From Xylogone sp. PMI_703 (lineage: Eukaryota; Ascomycota; Leotiomycetes), in NCBI GenBank assembly GCA_021399445.1, contig JAJTUQ010000003.1:1488001-1552000 (forward strand): DNA of 64,000 nt, given 5' to 3'. The position numbers and the translations under genes were made by a program. Position 1 is the first letter of the stretch, and the number at the start of each line of letters is the position of its first letter. Below the pieces are notes generated by a model. That model saw nothing but the letters and a program-made list of their open reading frames with translations, had not been told where the DNA came from and did not search any database. This document shows, piece by piece, positions 1 through 9,195 of the stretch.

Positions 1-131
1 TTAAAGCACCCTTTACTGAGCAGCTTATAACATTAAAATAGCCTTTGCATAATCACAATCTAGAAGGCGGCGACTATGGCATATACTTCGAGGCCGATGG
101 CTTCCTTGTGACATTCTGAATTAGCATCTAA

Positions 132-881
132 CTATTCTAGCTCAGCCCAGTTCAAAGGGACACATGTTTGAAACATCAAAGGACTAAACGTCATCTCGTG
201 GCGATATTCCTCAATATCTTGCATCCCAACGTCGTAAATTTCCTTCATAACTATTTTGGCGCAGTGAATAGAGTGCATGAAGTCTGCGACTTTTGAGTCG
301 AGCAGCGGTAGACGGTTCATTACTGCTAAAGCAAGCTTTCTCCAACAGTATACACAGTGCTCATTGTGGAAAAAATGTGCGTATACATCCAGGTCGTCAC
401 CCTCTCGGAGTTTTCTCATTCCTTCTTCATCCAGCTTTTGAGTCAGGTTGGCATCGTAATACCATTCTCGGTCATCGAAGGGGTGGTACTCCTCGCTTGG
501 TTCCGAAGTATAGCAAGCGTCTGGAATCCAAGAGCGTTGCATTGGCTCATAGTGGCATCCAGCTGCTCGGGCTTGCGCTGCTGAAGAGCCACAAGGGATC
601 CATTCTAAGGTTTCTTTATGGCTTTTGGGTGAACTATGCTGCGATGACAGGAATAGCAACACCGCGCCGACTAAGAGGCTGCTGACGAGGACTCCCAGTA
701 ATATCTTGATGAAATGCTTGATTCGGGCTCGACGACGATTTCTAGTGGCGAGCCCAGCTAAAATTTCCTGTTCATCAATTGATGAGCGATCATCAGCCAG
801 TAATTTTTCAAATCCAGTTGATTCTCTTCGTCCAGAGATCATTGTCACGTCCTTGAGATTGCGCTTCCAAGAGAGCGGCAT
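132..881 (-). CDS. UstYa-like membrane-anchored oxidase, divergent double-HxxHC type (paralogue A)
   Basis: This single-exon gene encodes 249 residues. A basic cytosolic stretch (about 45-56) precedes one membrane segment at about 57-79, followed by a lumenal domain. That domain contains a WxxCGxSxxxARAxGC block at about 93-109 and two HxxHC motifs, HNEHC (172-176) and HSIHC (203-207). Paired HxxHC motifs after a single membrane anchor are the hallmark of the DUF3328/UstYa proteins that oxidatively cyclise or cross-link dikaritin core peptides. The block around the first motif and the conserved ARAxGCHxxPM region differ from classical UstYa, so this is a divergent branch. It pairs with the paralogue at 1628-2317 across a shared 746-base promoter region, and a RiPP precursor lies 7 kb away. 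Oxidase activity is inferred from family and context. The ATG used is the first in frame before the anchor. Confidence 0.72.
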   Translation of the reverse strand: MPLSWKRNLKDVTMISGRRESTGFEKLLADDRSSIDEQEILAGLATRNRRRARIKHFIKILLGVLVSSLLVGAVLLFLSSQHSSPKSHKETLEWIPCGSSAAQARAAGCHYEPMQRSWIPDACYTSEPSEEYHPFDDREWYYDANLTQKLDEEGMRKLREGDDLDVYAHFFHNEHCVYCWRKLALAVMNRLPLLDSKVADFMHSIHCAKIVMKEIYDVGMQDIEEYRHEMTFSPLMFQTCVPLNWAELE

Positions 882-1627
882 TTTAAGTCTGGGAAACTGA
901 TTCTAGTATAACAAAACATTCACAGCGGACTCAAATGCAGTACAGGATTAAAAGGAAAAGCCCCGTTACTTCTGCACGATTATTTTCAGAGCTCGGAGAA
1001 GGTGAGAAAATCGCGCACTGTCTAAACTAACAGAAACCATCTACGCAGATCTTCGAGAAAAGGTGAGGATATATCAGTGGAACTGTGATGTCGATCCATT
1101 CGATTCGCAGAACTAATATTTTGGTGATACATGAAGAGGCAGTTCGGGTAAAGTTGCACGAATTTGACATGCAGATGAAAATTGCGCTGTTGATTGGAGA
1201 CCACTTGCATCAATATGAGGTACGTTAAGACAAGTGGACCCCTCCACATTAGGAAATCGCGTTACAACATTCCATCTCTCGAGTTATTTAGACAATCAAA
1301 GATCTTGGGAAGATCATTTGCGTAAACGCAATGCTGCGTGCAAAATTGTCACCCACATAGTATCCGGTTCTAATTGCTCTTCATGTCCTAGCCGGAAAAG
1401 AGCTCTGACAATGCGTGGAGAAAAATTAATAGCATACCAGCATGTAGATGTAGCAGCCCGGGGTTTTCATACCTGCCAGTAGTTCTACCAAGCGCGATAC
1501 GCGCTTCCGGCGTGCTCTTTACTCTGCACGGATAATAAGCTTAGGCATAGACTGTGATAAATAGAATCTCTATCCCAGTTGCAAACTGGTCGCCTGTTCG
1601 GTAACACGTTGCAGTAATTCAGTAGAA
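882..1627. promoter_or_regulatory. Shared divergent promoter region of the two UstYa-like paralogues
   Basis: These 746 bases separate the start codons of two head-to-head paralogues. I see no convincing gene here: the short reading frames lack family features. The arrangement suggests one bidirectional promoter, but I could not identify a specific operator. Confidence 0.45.
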
Positions 1628-2317
1628 ATGTTTCCGTGGAGGTCGAGCAACCGGAAAAGGGCGAGTGAGGAGAGCTCTGCAGAGGCGGAACATCCTTTGA
1701 TTGAAAAGTCAATTCTTGAAAGTCAGAGAGCAATATCGTCGGTACGAGGATCTAATGGTACCCGCCACTTAATAACAGTGCTCCTGATTTGTGCCGCTGG
1801 AGCAATAGTTGTCCTCGTTTCAGGCTTACTTGGAGCATGGATCTCGCCTAAAGTCCACAACCGTCAATTGAAATGGACATCGTGTGGAGAGTCAGCGGCT
1901 GAGGCAAGAGCCAGAGGCTGTCATTTTGATCCTATGTTGATTTCCTGGGTCCCATCGGCGTGCTATATTCCAGAACCTGGCGATGAATACGACGTAGCGG
2001 AATTTCAGTGGTTCTATGACGAGAACAAAACACAGCCAGTACCGCCTGACGAGATTCGCAACGGCGAGTATACACATGTCTTCACGGATGGAACGCACCA
2101 CGACCAGCACTGCATTTACACCTGGAGAAAGCTCTCGATTGCAATTGAGAAACGACTGCCTTTACTAGATTCAAAGACAGCTGATTTCCATCACTCTACT
2201 CACTGTGCTAAATCCGTCCGCGGAGTTGTGCAGGACGCTTTGAAGTCAGTGGATGTTTACAGCAAATATTATTCCTCGGTACCAAGGTTATTCGCAGAAT
2301 GTGTTCCACTGTTTTAA
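1628..2317 (+). CDS. UstYa-like membrane-anchored oxidase, divergent double-HxxHC type (paralogue B)
   Basis: This single-exon gene encodes 229 residues. It has an N-terminal cytosolic stretch, one membrane segment at about 48-71, and a lumenal domain with WxxCGESAAEARARGC at about 83-98. The two histidine-cysteine motifs are HDQHC (158-162) and HSTHC (189-193). It is clearly paralogous to the protein at 132-881: they share the ARAxGCH[F/Y]xPM block, the W[I/V]P..CY segment, the EEY/DEY acidic stretch and the [N/D][E/Q]HC[V/I]Y.WRKL signature. Family knowledge points to an oxidase acting in the secretory pathway on RiPP cores. A two-subunit arrangement is plausible because several dikaritin clusters use paired UstY proteins, but that is inference. 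Between this gene and the next stands 1.1 kb without a recognisable gene. Confidence 0.72.
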   Translation: MFPWRSSNRKRASEESSAEAEHPLIEKSILESQRAISSVRGSNGTRHLITVLLICAAGAIVVLVSGLLGAWISPKVHNRQLKWTSCGESAAEARARGCHFDPMLISWVPSACYIPEPGDEYDVAEFQWFYDENKTQPVPPDEIRNGEYTHVFTDGTHHDQHCIYTWRKLSIAIEKRLPLLDSKTADFHHSTHCAKSVRGVVQDALKSVDVYSKYYSSVPRLFAECVPLF

Positions 2318-3395
2318 AGGCACAGCGGTGGCAAAGACTTGATACCAAGGAGTTTGTTAATTCATGAAAAGGGGGCCCAGGGCACATGAAGAGATAGCCA
2401 GTATCGAGAAACGCTCACCTTCTCATAGTATAATTGATTAGTATATCCATAAGAATTGCCTCGCTTTAATTCATATTTCAATGAAATAGCGTGGATGGCG
2501 AAATTGCATTATCCTCAGAAGTCCCGTCATCCGCGACATTGAGTTTCTCAAAAACAATCACTCCGCATGTTAAGGGTTGGATGTTATCGATCTGCAACAA
2601 ACATTTGGCCCAAGCTGTAAGACAGATATACATTAATTGAAGCAATTAGAATAGTTACATCTCGAGCTATATTTACTGGCCCTCAGAAGATCTCCAGTTA
2701 CTCTCTTCTCTGAGGGCGGGGCTGCCAACAATCAGTGAGTATACAGCCCAGTATGTTTCTTGCAATTCTGTAGTCCCCCAAGTAAAACCGCAGCCCCCCC
2801 ATTAGTGTATGCATATAACTTTTTTTTGAGGGGGGGAATTATAACTAGACAAACTCACTAATTCTCTAGAGTGTACCAAAATTAAAGATTCTTAGTTTTA
2901 CTTATTACGGAGAGAGCGTATCGCTTTGCATGCTACCGATTCCAATGGCTCGCATGAATCCCAATCGTTTCGACTTACCGAATTGAGTTATACGCGATTA
3001 TTAACAATACAAGGCAGGTGTATTAAACATATATAGATGATGTGCATATTTTCTCTAGTGGCGACCTCCTGCGACCCCGGCTCTTGAACAGTAAAGCGAG
3101 AGCCCTAATTCTAGTATCATGCGGGGTTGAGCTTTGATAGTGTAGGAAAGGCGAAACGGCGTGTCAACAAGCTTGCTCGTAAGATTGGTGAGCCCAATGC
3201 GAGTGTGACTCTAGTGTGTGACTCTAGTGTTTGACATGGGATATAGTAATGTGTGTGGCACTTTTTTCGGGACGCGATGCACTCCTTTAAATGAAATTGA
3301 TCTCACAATCATACATGTAAAAAGAGAAATTGCATCTTGATAGATCAATAGCAAACCTCAGCCAAAACCAACAAGCTGTTACAATACCGAGTACC
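2318..3395. other. Intergenic, no gene recognised; contains poly-C/poly-G arms and a regulatory motif candidate
   Basis: This AT-rich spacer holds a C7 run near 2793-2799 followed by a T8 and G7 run near 2819-2836, which could pair as a weak hairpin. A GGCGAAACGG decamer lies at 3150-3159. An imperfect tandem repeat of TGTGACTCTAG occurs around 3205-3232, about 165-190 bases upstream of the UstYa-type start codon. No coding potential was recognised. Confidence 0.4.
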
Positions 3396-4372
3396 ATGGA
3401 AGCTTCGAAAACATACCTGCCGGACCCAGAGATACGGTATTCTGCTCTTGAGAAGGATGAACTGAGCGGGGATGAATTCAGTGAAGGAGAAGATATCCAG
3501 TATAAGCCATATACCAATTATTTACGATTATGCACTGACTTAATTCAAGCCATTTAAGACCAAGACCCAACCTTTTTGCAAGGTTCTGGAAGAACATTCT
3601 GTTGTTCTTAACAGGCACTGCATTAGGTCTCTCATTTGCTTCTTTATTTTCAGAGGGACATTCGCAGTACAGTGTAGCCGGTGTACCAACATGTAAGTTC
3701 CAACTTAATATTACGAAGAAATGCAGACATACAGACTAATACGGGTGACCGAAAATAGCGGTAACTGAGGCGGTTACGACTAGAGTATGGCAGCCAGATG
3801 ATCGATTTGCCTTAGAGAGACACGATAATGAGAGTGCTCAAGCATGGGAGGCTTTACAATCACGTATGTCATTCCTTCTTGTAGGAGTCTGAGCTATACA
3901 AGTCTAACAACACGAAGGCTTCATCTGGGTTGACGAACCTATGAAGAAAGGATTACCCCCGTCATATCCCCAAGGAGGAGATAGACAACTATATTCAGTT
4001 GCTGGTTTTCATCAATTGCATTGCACGTAAGTTACTATACTCCATTTTCTTCAGCAGAGTGCAGCTAATGACATATGGCACAATAGATGGGTATTATACT
4101 ATTCATGGAACGAGTTGGTTGAGCACGGAACGGAAATCCTAGATGCAGAATTCCCAAATACGGGTGGACATTATACGATCGGTAATCACTTCAGCCATTG
4201 TGTAGAAATTATCCGCCAAGCACTTACATGCTACGCTGATCCAACATTGGAGCCCATGATCAGTCTAGACGGAGTGACTATTTCAGAATCGGGGCTTTCT
4301 AGTGGATGGGGGACCACACATACTTGCCGAAATTTTGAAAATTGGGTTGAATGGCTTGATGCGCAGCCTTAA
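3396..4372 (+). CDS. UstYa-type dikaritin cyclisation oxidase (DUF3328)
   Basis: The spliced gene encodes about 248 residues from five exons: 3396-3499, 3550-3692, 3759-3863, 3918-4026 and 4087-4372. All junctions keep frame, and several introns show CTGAC/CTAAC branch points 10 bases before the acceptor. A cytosolic N-terminus precedes one membrane segment at about 48-69. The lumenal domain has the expected AW..L stretch (about 111-116), HQLHC (149-153) and HFSHC (188-192). These paired HxxHC motifs define UstYa proteins, which act on dikaritin core peptides, commonly through tyrosine or tryptophan oxidation and ether cross-linking. This is the most canonical member of the three in the island and therefore the best candidate for core macrocyclisation. 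It lies upstream of the transporter and precursor on the same strand. Confidence 0.85.
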
Positions 4373-5243
4373 TTAAATACATATGTTAAATATCCCATAT
4401 ATTAGAAGTTAGGACACGAAATGTAAAGTTATTGAAACTTATATTAAAAGTAAATTTCTCAAGTGAACTCATGGTGGTAAACGTTTAGAAAGATAAACCT
4501 GTATATTATAATGATAAAGTTTCAGTCATTTACTTTAAGATTCATCAATATGGCGTAACTATTATCTATTTGTCGATTCATTGCCTCACATAGTATTAAC
4601 ACTATTTTTCATTTGTGTTTATTACAAATTACTACTAGGATCCGTTGAGAAGCACATCAACAACGCTATTGATATTATGTCTGAAAAGGTTACTAAGGTC
4701 AAGGTGCACAAAGGGTGTGTAGGAACGCATGGAGATGTATTTTGCTACAGCAAAGCTATTTTACAGGAAGGTGTGGTGTTGGCCTGTCACATGATCTAGC
4801 CGAGGCTCTCTCAACAGGGTGCCTCCAAGGGTAGTAATTGATTGCATGGTAATAGAATTAAAGTAATGAAATAGTAGTGTACAGCTGCTTGATTAGACAG
4901 GCCGAATTTGGTAGCTTGTGGGGTTGGACAAGTCATTTCTGACACTCATTATGCACCTTTAGTACGCTGCACATCAGTTAACTAGCGCAGCATGCGTAGC
5001 TGTTAGGATCGGAAATTCGAAACGAACTCTTACACGCTTGCTGACTCCTTGCATAAGGTAATTAACTTCCAACTGTTTTCGCAAGCAGCGTCGGCATCTA
5101 TGCGAGGGTAATTGCTATCGACTCGATATGTAAGCTCATTCTTTGCTCGTTAATCACCTTTTTTGTAATGAACAAATGAATCTTTCATAGACTAACTGCA
5201 CTCTATCACTGAGTTTATACATACGGCATCATAACGTCTCGTA
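4373..5243. other. Intergenic; unexplained 72-codon reading frame and motif copy
   Basis: An open frame at 4581-4799 has a hydrophobic N-terminus and two cysteine-containing segments, but it matches no family I recognise and may be spurious. The sequence TCGAAACGA at 5017-5025, about 220 bases upstream of the transporter start, resembles the GCGAAACG motif seen elsewhere in the island. Confidence 0.3.
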
Positions 5244-7029
5244 ATGGAAGCTATTGAAAGCCAAGACCAACTGTCTCTGGATGGTATCAATGAGCATAAA
5301 CCGCGAAACTTTGCACGCATGCTTGCTCTAACGGCGGGCCTAGGAGGGTGAGCACTCTTTAATCTTCCTAGAACCGGTTGCATAATCTGTACTGACAAGA
5401 GCAAAAATTCTTCAGACTTCAATGCATCTTTTGTGTTGAGTTCTCACTTGCATCGGTATGTCCTCAAGAATTTCTCATAAAATTTTGGAGAAAATGACTG
5501 TCTAAGACTCTGGAACTTGACTGTTTTGTATAGTATGATCACTAAGAGTATCTAGTTGCATCTCATCTCACTTGGAATCCCAAAGTCAACAACTGCTCTT
5601 ATCTGGCTCTCTAGTCCCATTGCTGGAATAATTGCACAGCCATACTTTGGGACTTGGAGCGATAATTTAAGGTCTGAATGGGGAAGACGAAGGCCTTTTA
5701 TACTTGCTGGAACGGCGGTAACAATCATATCTCTTCTCAGCTTTGCATGGATAGAGACAATCGTCACAAAAGCATTCTGGCTGCTGAAACTAAATTCAGA
5801 GGGGCAGAAATTCTATGTTGCACTTGTTGTTTGTGCGACTATATGTGTCCTGATGCTCAACATAGCCATCCAGGCTATTCAGTGTGGAATGCGTGCATTG
5901 ATTGTTGATAAGTGTTCGGCACATGAGCAAGCAAAAGCATCAGCCTATGCTAGTTGCATGATTGGCGTTGGAAATATGTTTAGCTATTTCGTCGGATCGC
6001 TGGATCTCTCTAAGATCACTCACACTTCTTTTGATGAGACGCAAATCAAAGCGATGAGCTTCATAGCTTCGCTAGTTCTTTGCTTAAGCACTGGTGTAAC
6101 CTGTGCCTCGACAAATGAGACTAATAACGACGTATTTCCTTTCCAAAAGATTCCAAAGTTGACAAAAGAATCTCTATTTGCAAGGCACAAGCAAATTTTC
6201 ACGGCGGTTCTCACGATCTCGCAGACGGTTAGACGAGTATGCGTGGCTCAACTATTCGCCTGGTTCGGCTGGTTTATCTTCTTAACTTACAATACACTGT
6301 AAGGTTCATTCTGCTTTTAAACCAACAATACTGACTGCCTATAGTTACACAGAGCAGATTTGTGCGATCTACCATTGTATCTCTGTCAATAACGGTTGAA
6401 GGCTAATTTTAATAGACATATCCGGAAGTTCAACGATTAACTCCCATAACCAGCTAACGACGGCTGTCTCAGCAAAGCGGGCAGCCAGTCGACTTTCCTC
6501 GGTGGCATTACTATCATTTGCTATTGCCAGCTTCCTTGTAAACGTCGTTCTACTCCTAATATTCACTCGAATACGTTCAAATCAAAAGAGCAGCTACTTA
6601 GACGTAACCGATAATAGAAATCGGTCCTTGACGAGGACATTATGGACTTACTCTCAAGTATTTTTTGCTGTTTGCATGTTTGCTACAGTATTCATAACCG
6701 ACGCATTGCCCGCAACAATAATGGTCACTCTCGTGGGGATTAGCTGGGCAGTCAGCAACTGGGCGCCTTTTAGTTTGGTTGCAACGGAGGTTGCTAGTCA
6801 GCTAACAGGAGACAATGGTGCAGGTATATCCTTCGGTCTTCTCAATGTTGCAATCTGTCTACCACAGGTGCTTGTGGTAATTGTGAGCAGCATACAGTTT
6901 AGGTTCTTTACTTCTAGCTCTCTATCTACTACTGACTACCGAGGATATGGTATTGTATGGCTCTTTTGTTCTGGAGGAATCTCCTCTTTAGTAGCAGCTT
7001 ATCATATCACTAGAATAAATAGAAACTAA
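5244..7029 (+). CDS. MFS transporter, GPH/sucrose-transporter (SUT)-like
   Basis: The spliced product is about 510 residues from five exons: 5244-5347, 5416-5455, 5556-6298, 6345-6376 and 6416-7029; all phases agree. The protein shows many hydrophobic segments, consistent with about 12 membrane helices. A SUT-like signature follows the second segment: LGIPKSTTALIWL, then a GxxSDxxxxxxGRRRPF cytosolic loop. That loop is characteristic of the glycoside-pentoside-hexuronide/sucrose transporter group in plants and fungi. Its position between the UstYa-type gene and the RiPP precursor suggests it exports the mature peptide or imports a sugar. The former fits the context, the latter the family. Dikaritin clusters often contain an MFS transporter, but a SUT-like one is less expected. 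The short exons 2 (40 bases) and 4 (32 bases) are inferred. Confidence 0.82.
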
Positions 7030-8215
7030 TAAGGAAGAATTTTGAGACCAATAATGCTTTAGATCAGCTGTATATTGTGATAACAAGGCTAGGTAATTAT
7101 AAGCGGTCACAATTTACGATTTTATCCAGAGTTGAAAGATTTCAACTCTTTTCACGAGTGTCATATTCAAATGATAATGTACTCTAATCCTCCTTTACAA
7201 TGATGCGTTGGCCCACACTCTAGTAAAAAAGCCCCGTCGTTGAAATTCCTTATGGCTCCTTATGCTTCAAACTATCCGTAATCATTTTACTTTATCTCAA
7301 CCGAACGGGTGATTATTTTCATTCGGCATAAGATCGAATACCTTAGCTTCTAGCTGACAGACTTGTCACTCTTCCTACTGGTATTGTGCTTCATTTGTTA
7401 GGTTCCTTAGGAGATCCGTTTCGCCAAAGTCATCACTAGTTCGCGTCCCAGACATGACAGATCAAGGGATGGGAGTTGAATCAGATGACACTTCCCCATT
7501 CCTTACCATAACTAGCATCAAGGTTACCATACTAAATATGGTTGGCAAGGCGAAACGGGGCGAAACGAGCATGAGGCAATTTGTTTGTGTTGTACTGCAG
7601 TAGCGTTTCGCGGAACGACGATCTTATTACCCGTATTAGGAAATTGGCAATACATCCAGGACCACTCTCGCTACTGCATTGTCCCATGCTTCTTGCTCAC
7701 ATTGCGCAAGACCCTGCTTCCAGCAAATGCGACTTCTAGTGGCTAACCGGTTAATTTACATGGAGAGTAAATATGTCTCCAGCAGGTACGAATAAGGTGA
7801 AGAGGTCAACTGCTTTTGGCTCTACAAAGAAATGGCGTAACGCTCTTGTTCCTTGTCAGCACCAAACATCTTACGCAAAGATGGAGCAGCTATACAATCA
7901 ATAATCAGAATCTTGCAACAGGTCAAATGGGCAAGGCGAATCGAGAGAAGTTAAGCAGTCGGTAAGCTTGCACATGAGTCCAAGGTATGTGTGCAGATGT
8001 CCAACGTTTCCTCATGGCATACCTTCACTTTCAGCAGCTTAGTTCAACCTCCCAACCTTGCTTCACCAGACTAGCCATTAATTCCAGCTATATAATGTGC
8101 TCTGTTTGCATTTGGAGTGGACAGATCAGAGCATCTACTTGCAACCGATACTCTAACATTCGGGGCTATCACTGATCTAATAAATTAAGATTTCTTTACA
8201 CTATCCTCTTCCAAA
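7030..8215. other. Intergenic region upstream of the RiPP precursor with clustered GCGAAACG motifs
   Basis: No convincing gene is present; a 62-codon frame at 7987-8175 lacks recognisable features. The stretch contains CCGTTTCGCC (7416-7425), GGCGAAACGG (7549-7558) and GGCGAAACGA (7559-7568), and a related GCGTTTCGCGG near 7603. These are candidate binding sites for a cluster regulator. Confidence 0.4.
8089..8096 (+). promoter_or_regulatory. Probable TATA box of the RiPP precursor
   Basis: TATATAAT lies about 120 bases before the precursor ATG, a usual distance for a fungal gene with a short 5' leader. No other TATA-like element is closer. Confidence 0.5.
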
Positions 8216-9195
8216 ATGAAGGCTTCTTTTGCAACCCTGCTAGTAGCAGCTCTCAGCCTAAGTGCTTCAGCTCTTCCTCTTGCTACATCCGATGGTAAGA
8301 GAGTCATCATTATAAGAAAATATGGTTTTTGCTAGCCAACCTACTAATTATCTCCCGAATTATAGCACTCCAAGTCAGGAACCAAGAAAATAGAAAGCTT
8401 GCGTATGGTAAGATTCCCAATAAAACATTGTATTGTATTTTCTGTATTGCATAGGTGGCTAAACTTAAGACCAGCACCACAACCAGAAGCTAGAAATCAA
8501 GAAAATAGAAAACTAGCATACAGTTAGTATTGCCAGAGATTTCAAACTGTTGTGCGTAACAACTTACACCTTTTAAGCATCCGATGTGGAGGCCCGGAAC
8601 CAAGAAAACAGAAAGTTGGCATATGGTAATTCTTGTGCCGAGTTTAAGTGTATCTAAATACATACTTACAGTTTATCAGCGCCTGAGGTAGAGGCCAGGA
8701 ACCAAGAGAATAGAAAGCTTGCCTACGACGTGGAGGCTAGAAACCAAGAAAACAGGAAACTTGCTCATGATGTGGAGGCCAGGAACCAAGAAAATAGAAA
8801 GCTTGCTTCTGGAGTAGAGGCTAGAAACCAGGAAAACAGAAAGCTTGCTTATGGTGTAGAAGGCAGAAATCAGGAGAACAGAAAATTAGCATATGGTGAG
8901 AGCTTCCATATCCGAGTGTGTGCTGATATTAACTCTCCTCTAGAACCTGAAGTGCAAGCCAGAAACCAGGAGAACAGAAAATTAGCATACTGTAAGTACT
9001 ATAAAACCATTTACACACAACTACTCAGACCTCTATTAGCTCCTGAAGTAGAAGCCAGAAACCAGGAGAACAGGAAACTTGCCTACGGCGTGGAGGGCAG
9101 AAACCAGGAAAACCGCAAACTTGCGTACAGTAAGTGAAATTCTAAAGTTTTAGCAATGATCTCTAGTACTCACTAGTATAGGTGATGCTGAGTAA
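8216..9195 (+). CDS. Secreted multi-core RiPP precursor (dikaritin/victorin-like), 11 repeats
   Basis: The inferred mRNA has eight exons: 8216-8294, 8366-8407, 8475-8522, 8578-8625, 8680-8895, 8944-8991, 9040-9129 and 9182-9195, encoding 194 residues. The start carries a classical signal peptide with likely cleavage after Ala19. The rest is almost entirely eleven copies of a 13-16 residue unit, consensus VEARNQENRKLAYG. Nine copies end the core in Tyr, one in His and one in Ser. All introns are phase 1, and every internal exon is a multiple of three; three of them are exactly 48 bases with one repeat each. A signal peptide, identical repeats and UstYa genes nearby are the established features of fungal dikaritin-type precursors. 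No KR or RR Kex2 site separates the units, which is odd. If the last intron is retained, the protein ends at 9137 instead. Confidence 0.85.
8366..9129 (+). repeat. Eleven-copy core-peptide repeat region, partly one repeat per exon
   Basis: Copies are distributed by exon as 1, 1, 1, 5, 1 and 2. The amino-acid unit ARNQENRKLA is invariant apart from the residue before Arg (Ala, Gly or Val), while codons differ between copies (for example AAT/AAC, CAA/CAG, CTT/TTG/TTA/CTA). The protein is therefore conserved more strongly than the DNA, which indicates purifying selection on the peptide. The spacer residues (APE, SDV, PEV, YD, YG) vary. Confidence 0.9.

Noticed and set aside
4581..4799. 72-codon frame with hydrophobic start as a possible small secreted protein
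   Set aside because: No homology is recognisable, there is no clear cleavage site, and no splice or promoter support. It is kept only as a note in the intergenic entry.
7987..8175. 62-codon frame upstream of the precursor
   Set aside because: It overlaps the probable TATA box and leader of the precursor and has no family features.
8366..9129. Repeat array resembling a CRISPR at first sight
   Set aside because: The repeats are coding, lie in exons of a secreted protein, vary at synonymous positions and have no constant-length non-coding spacers. CRISPR is also unexpected in a fungus.
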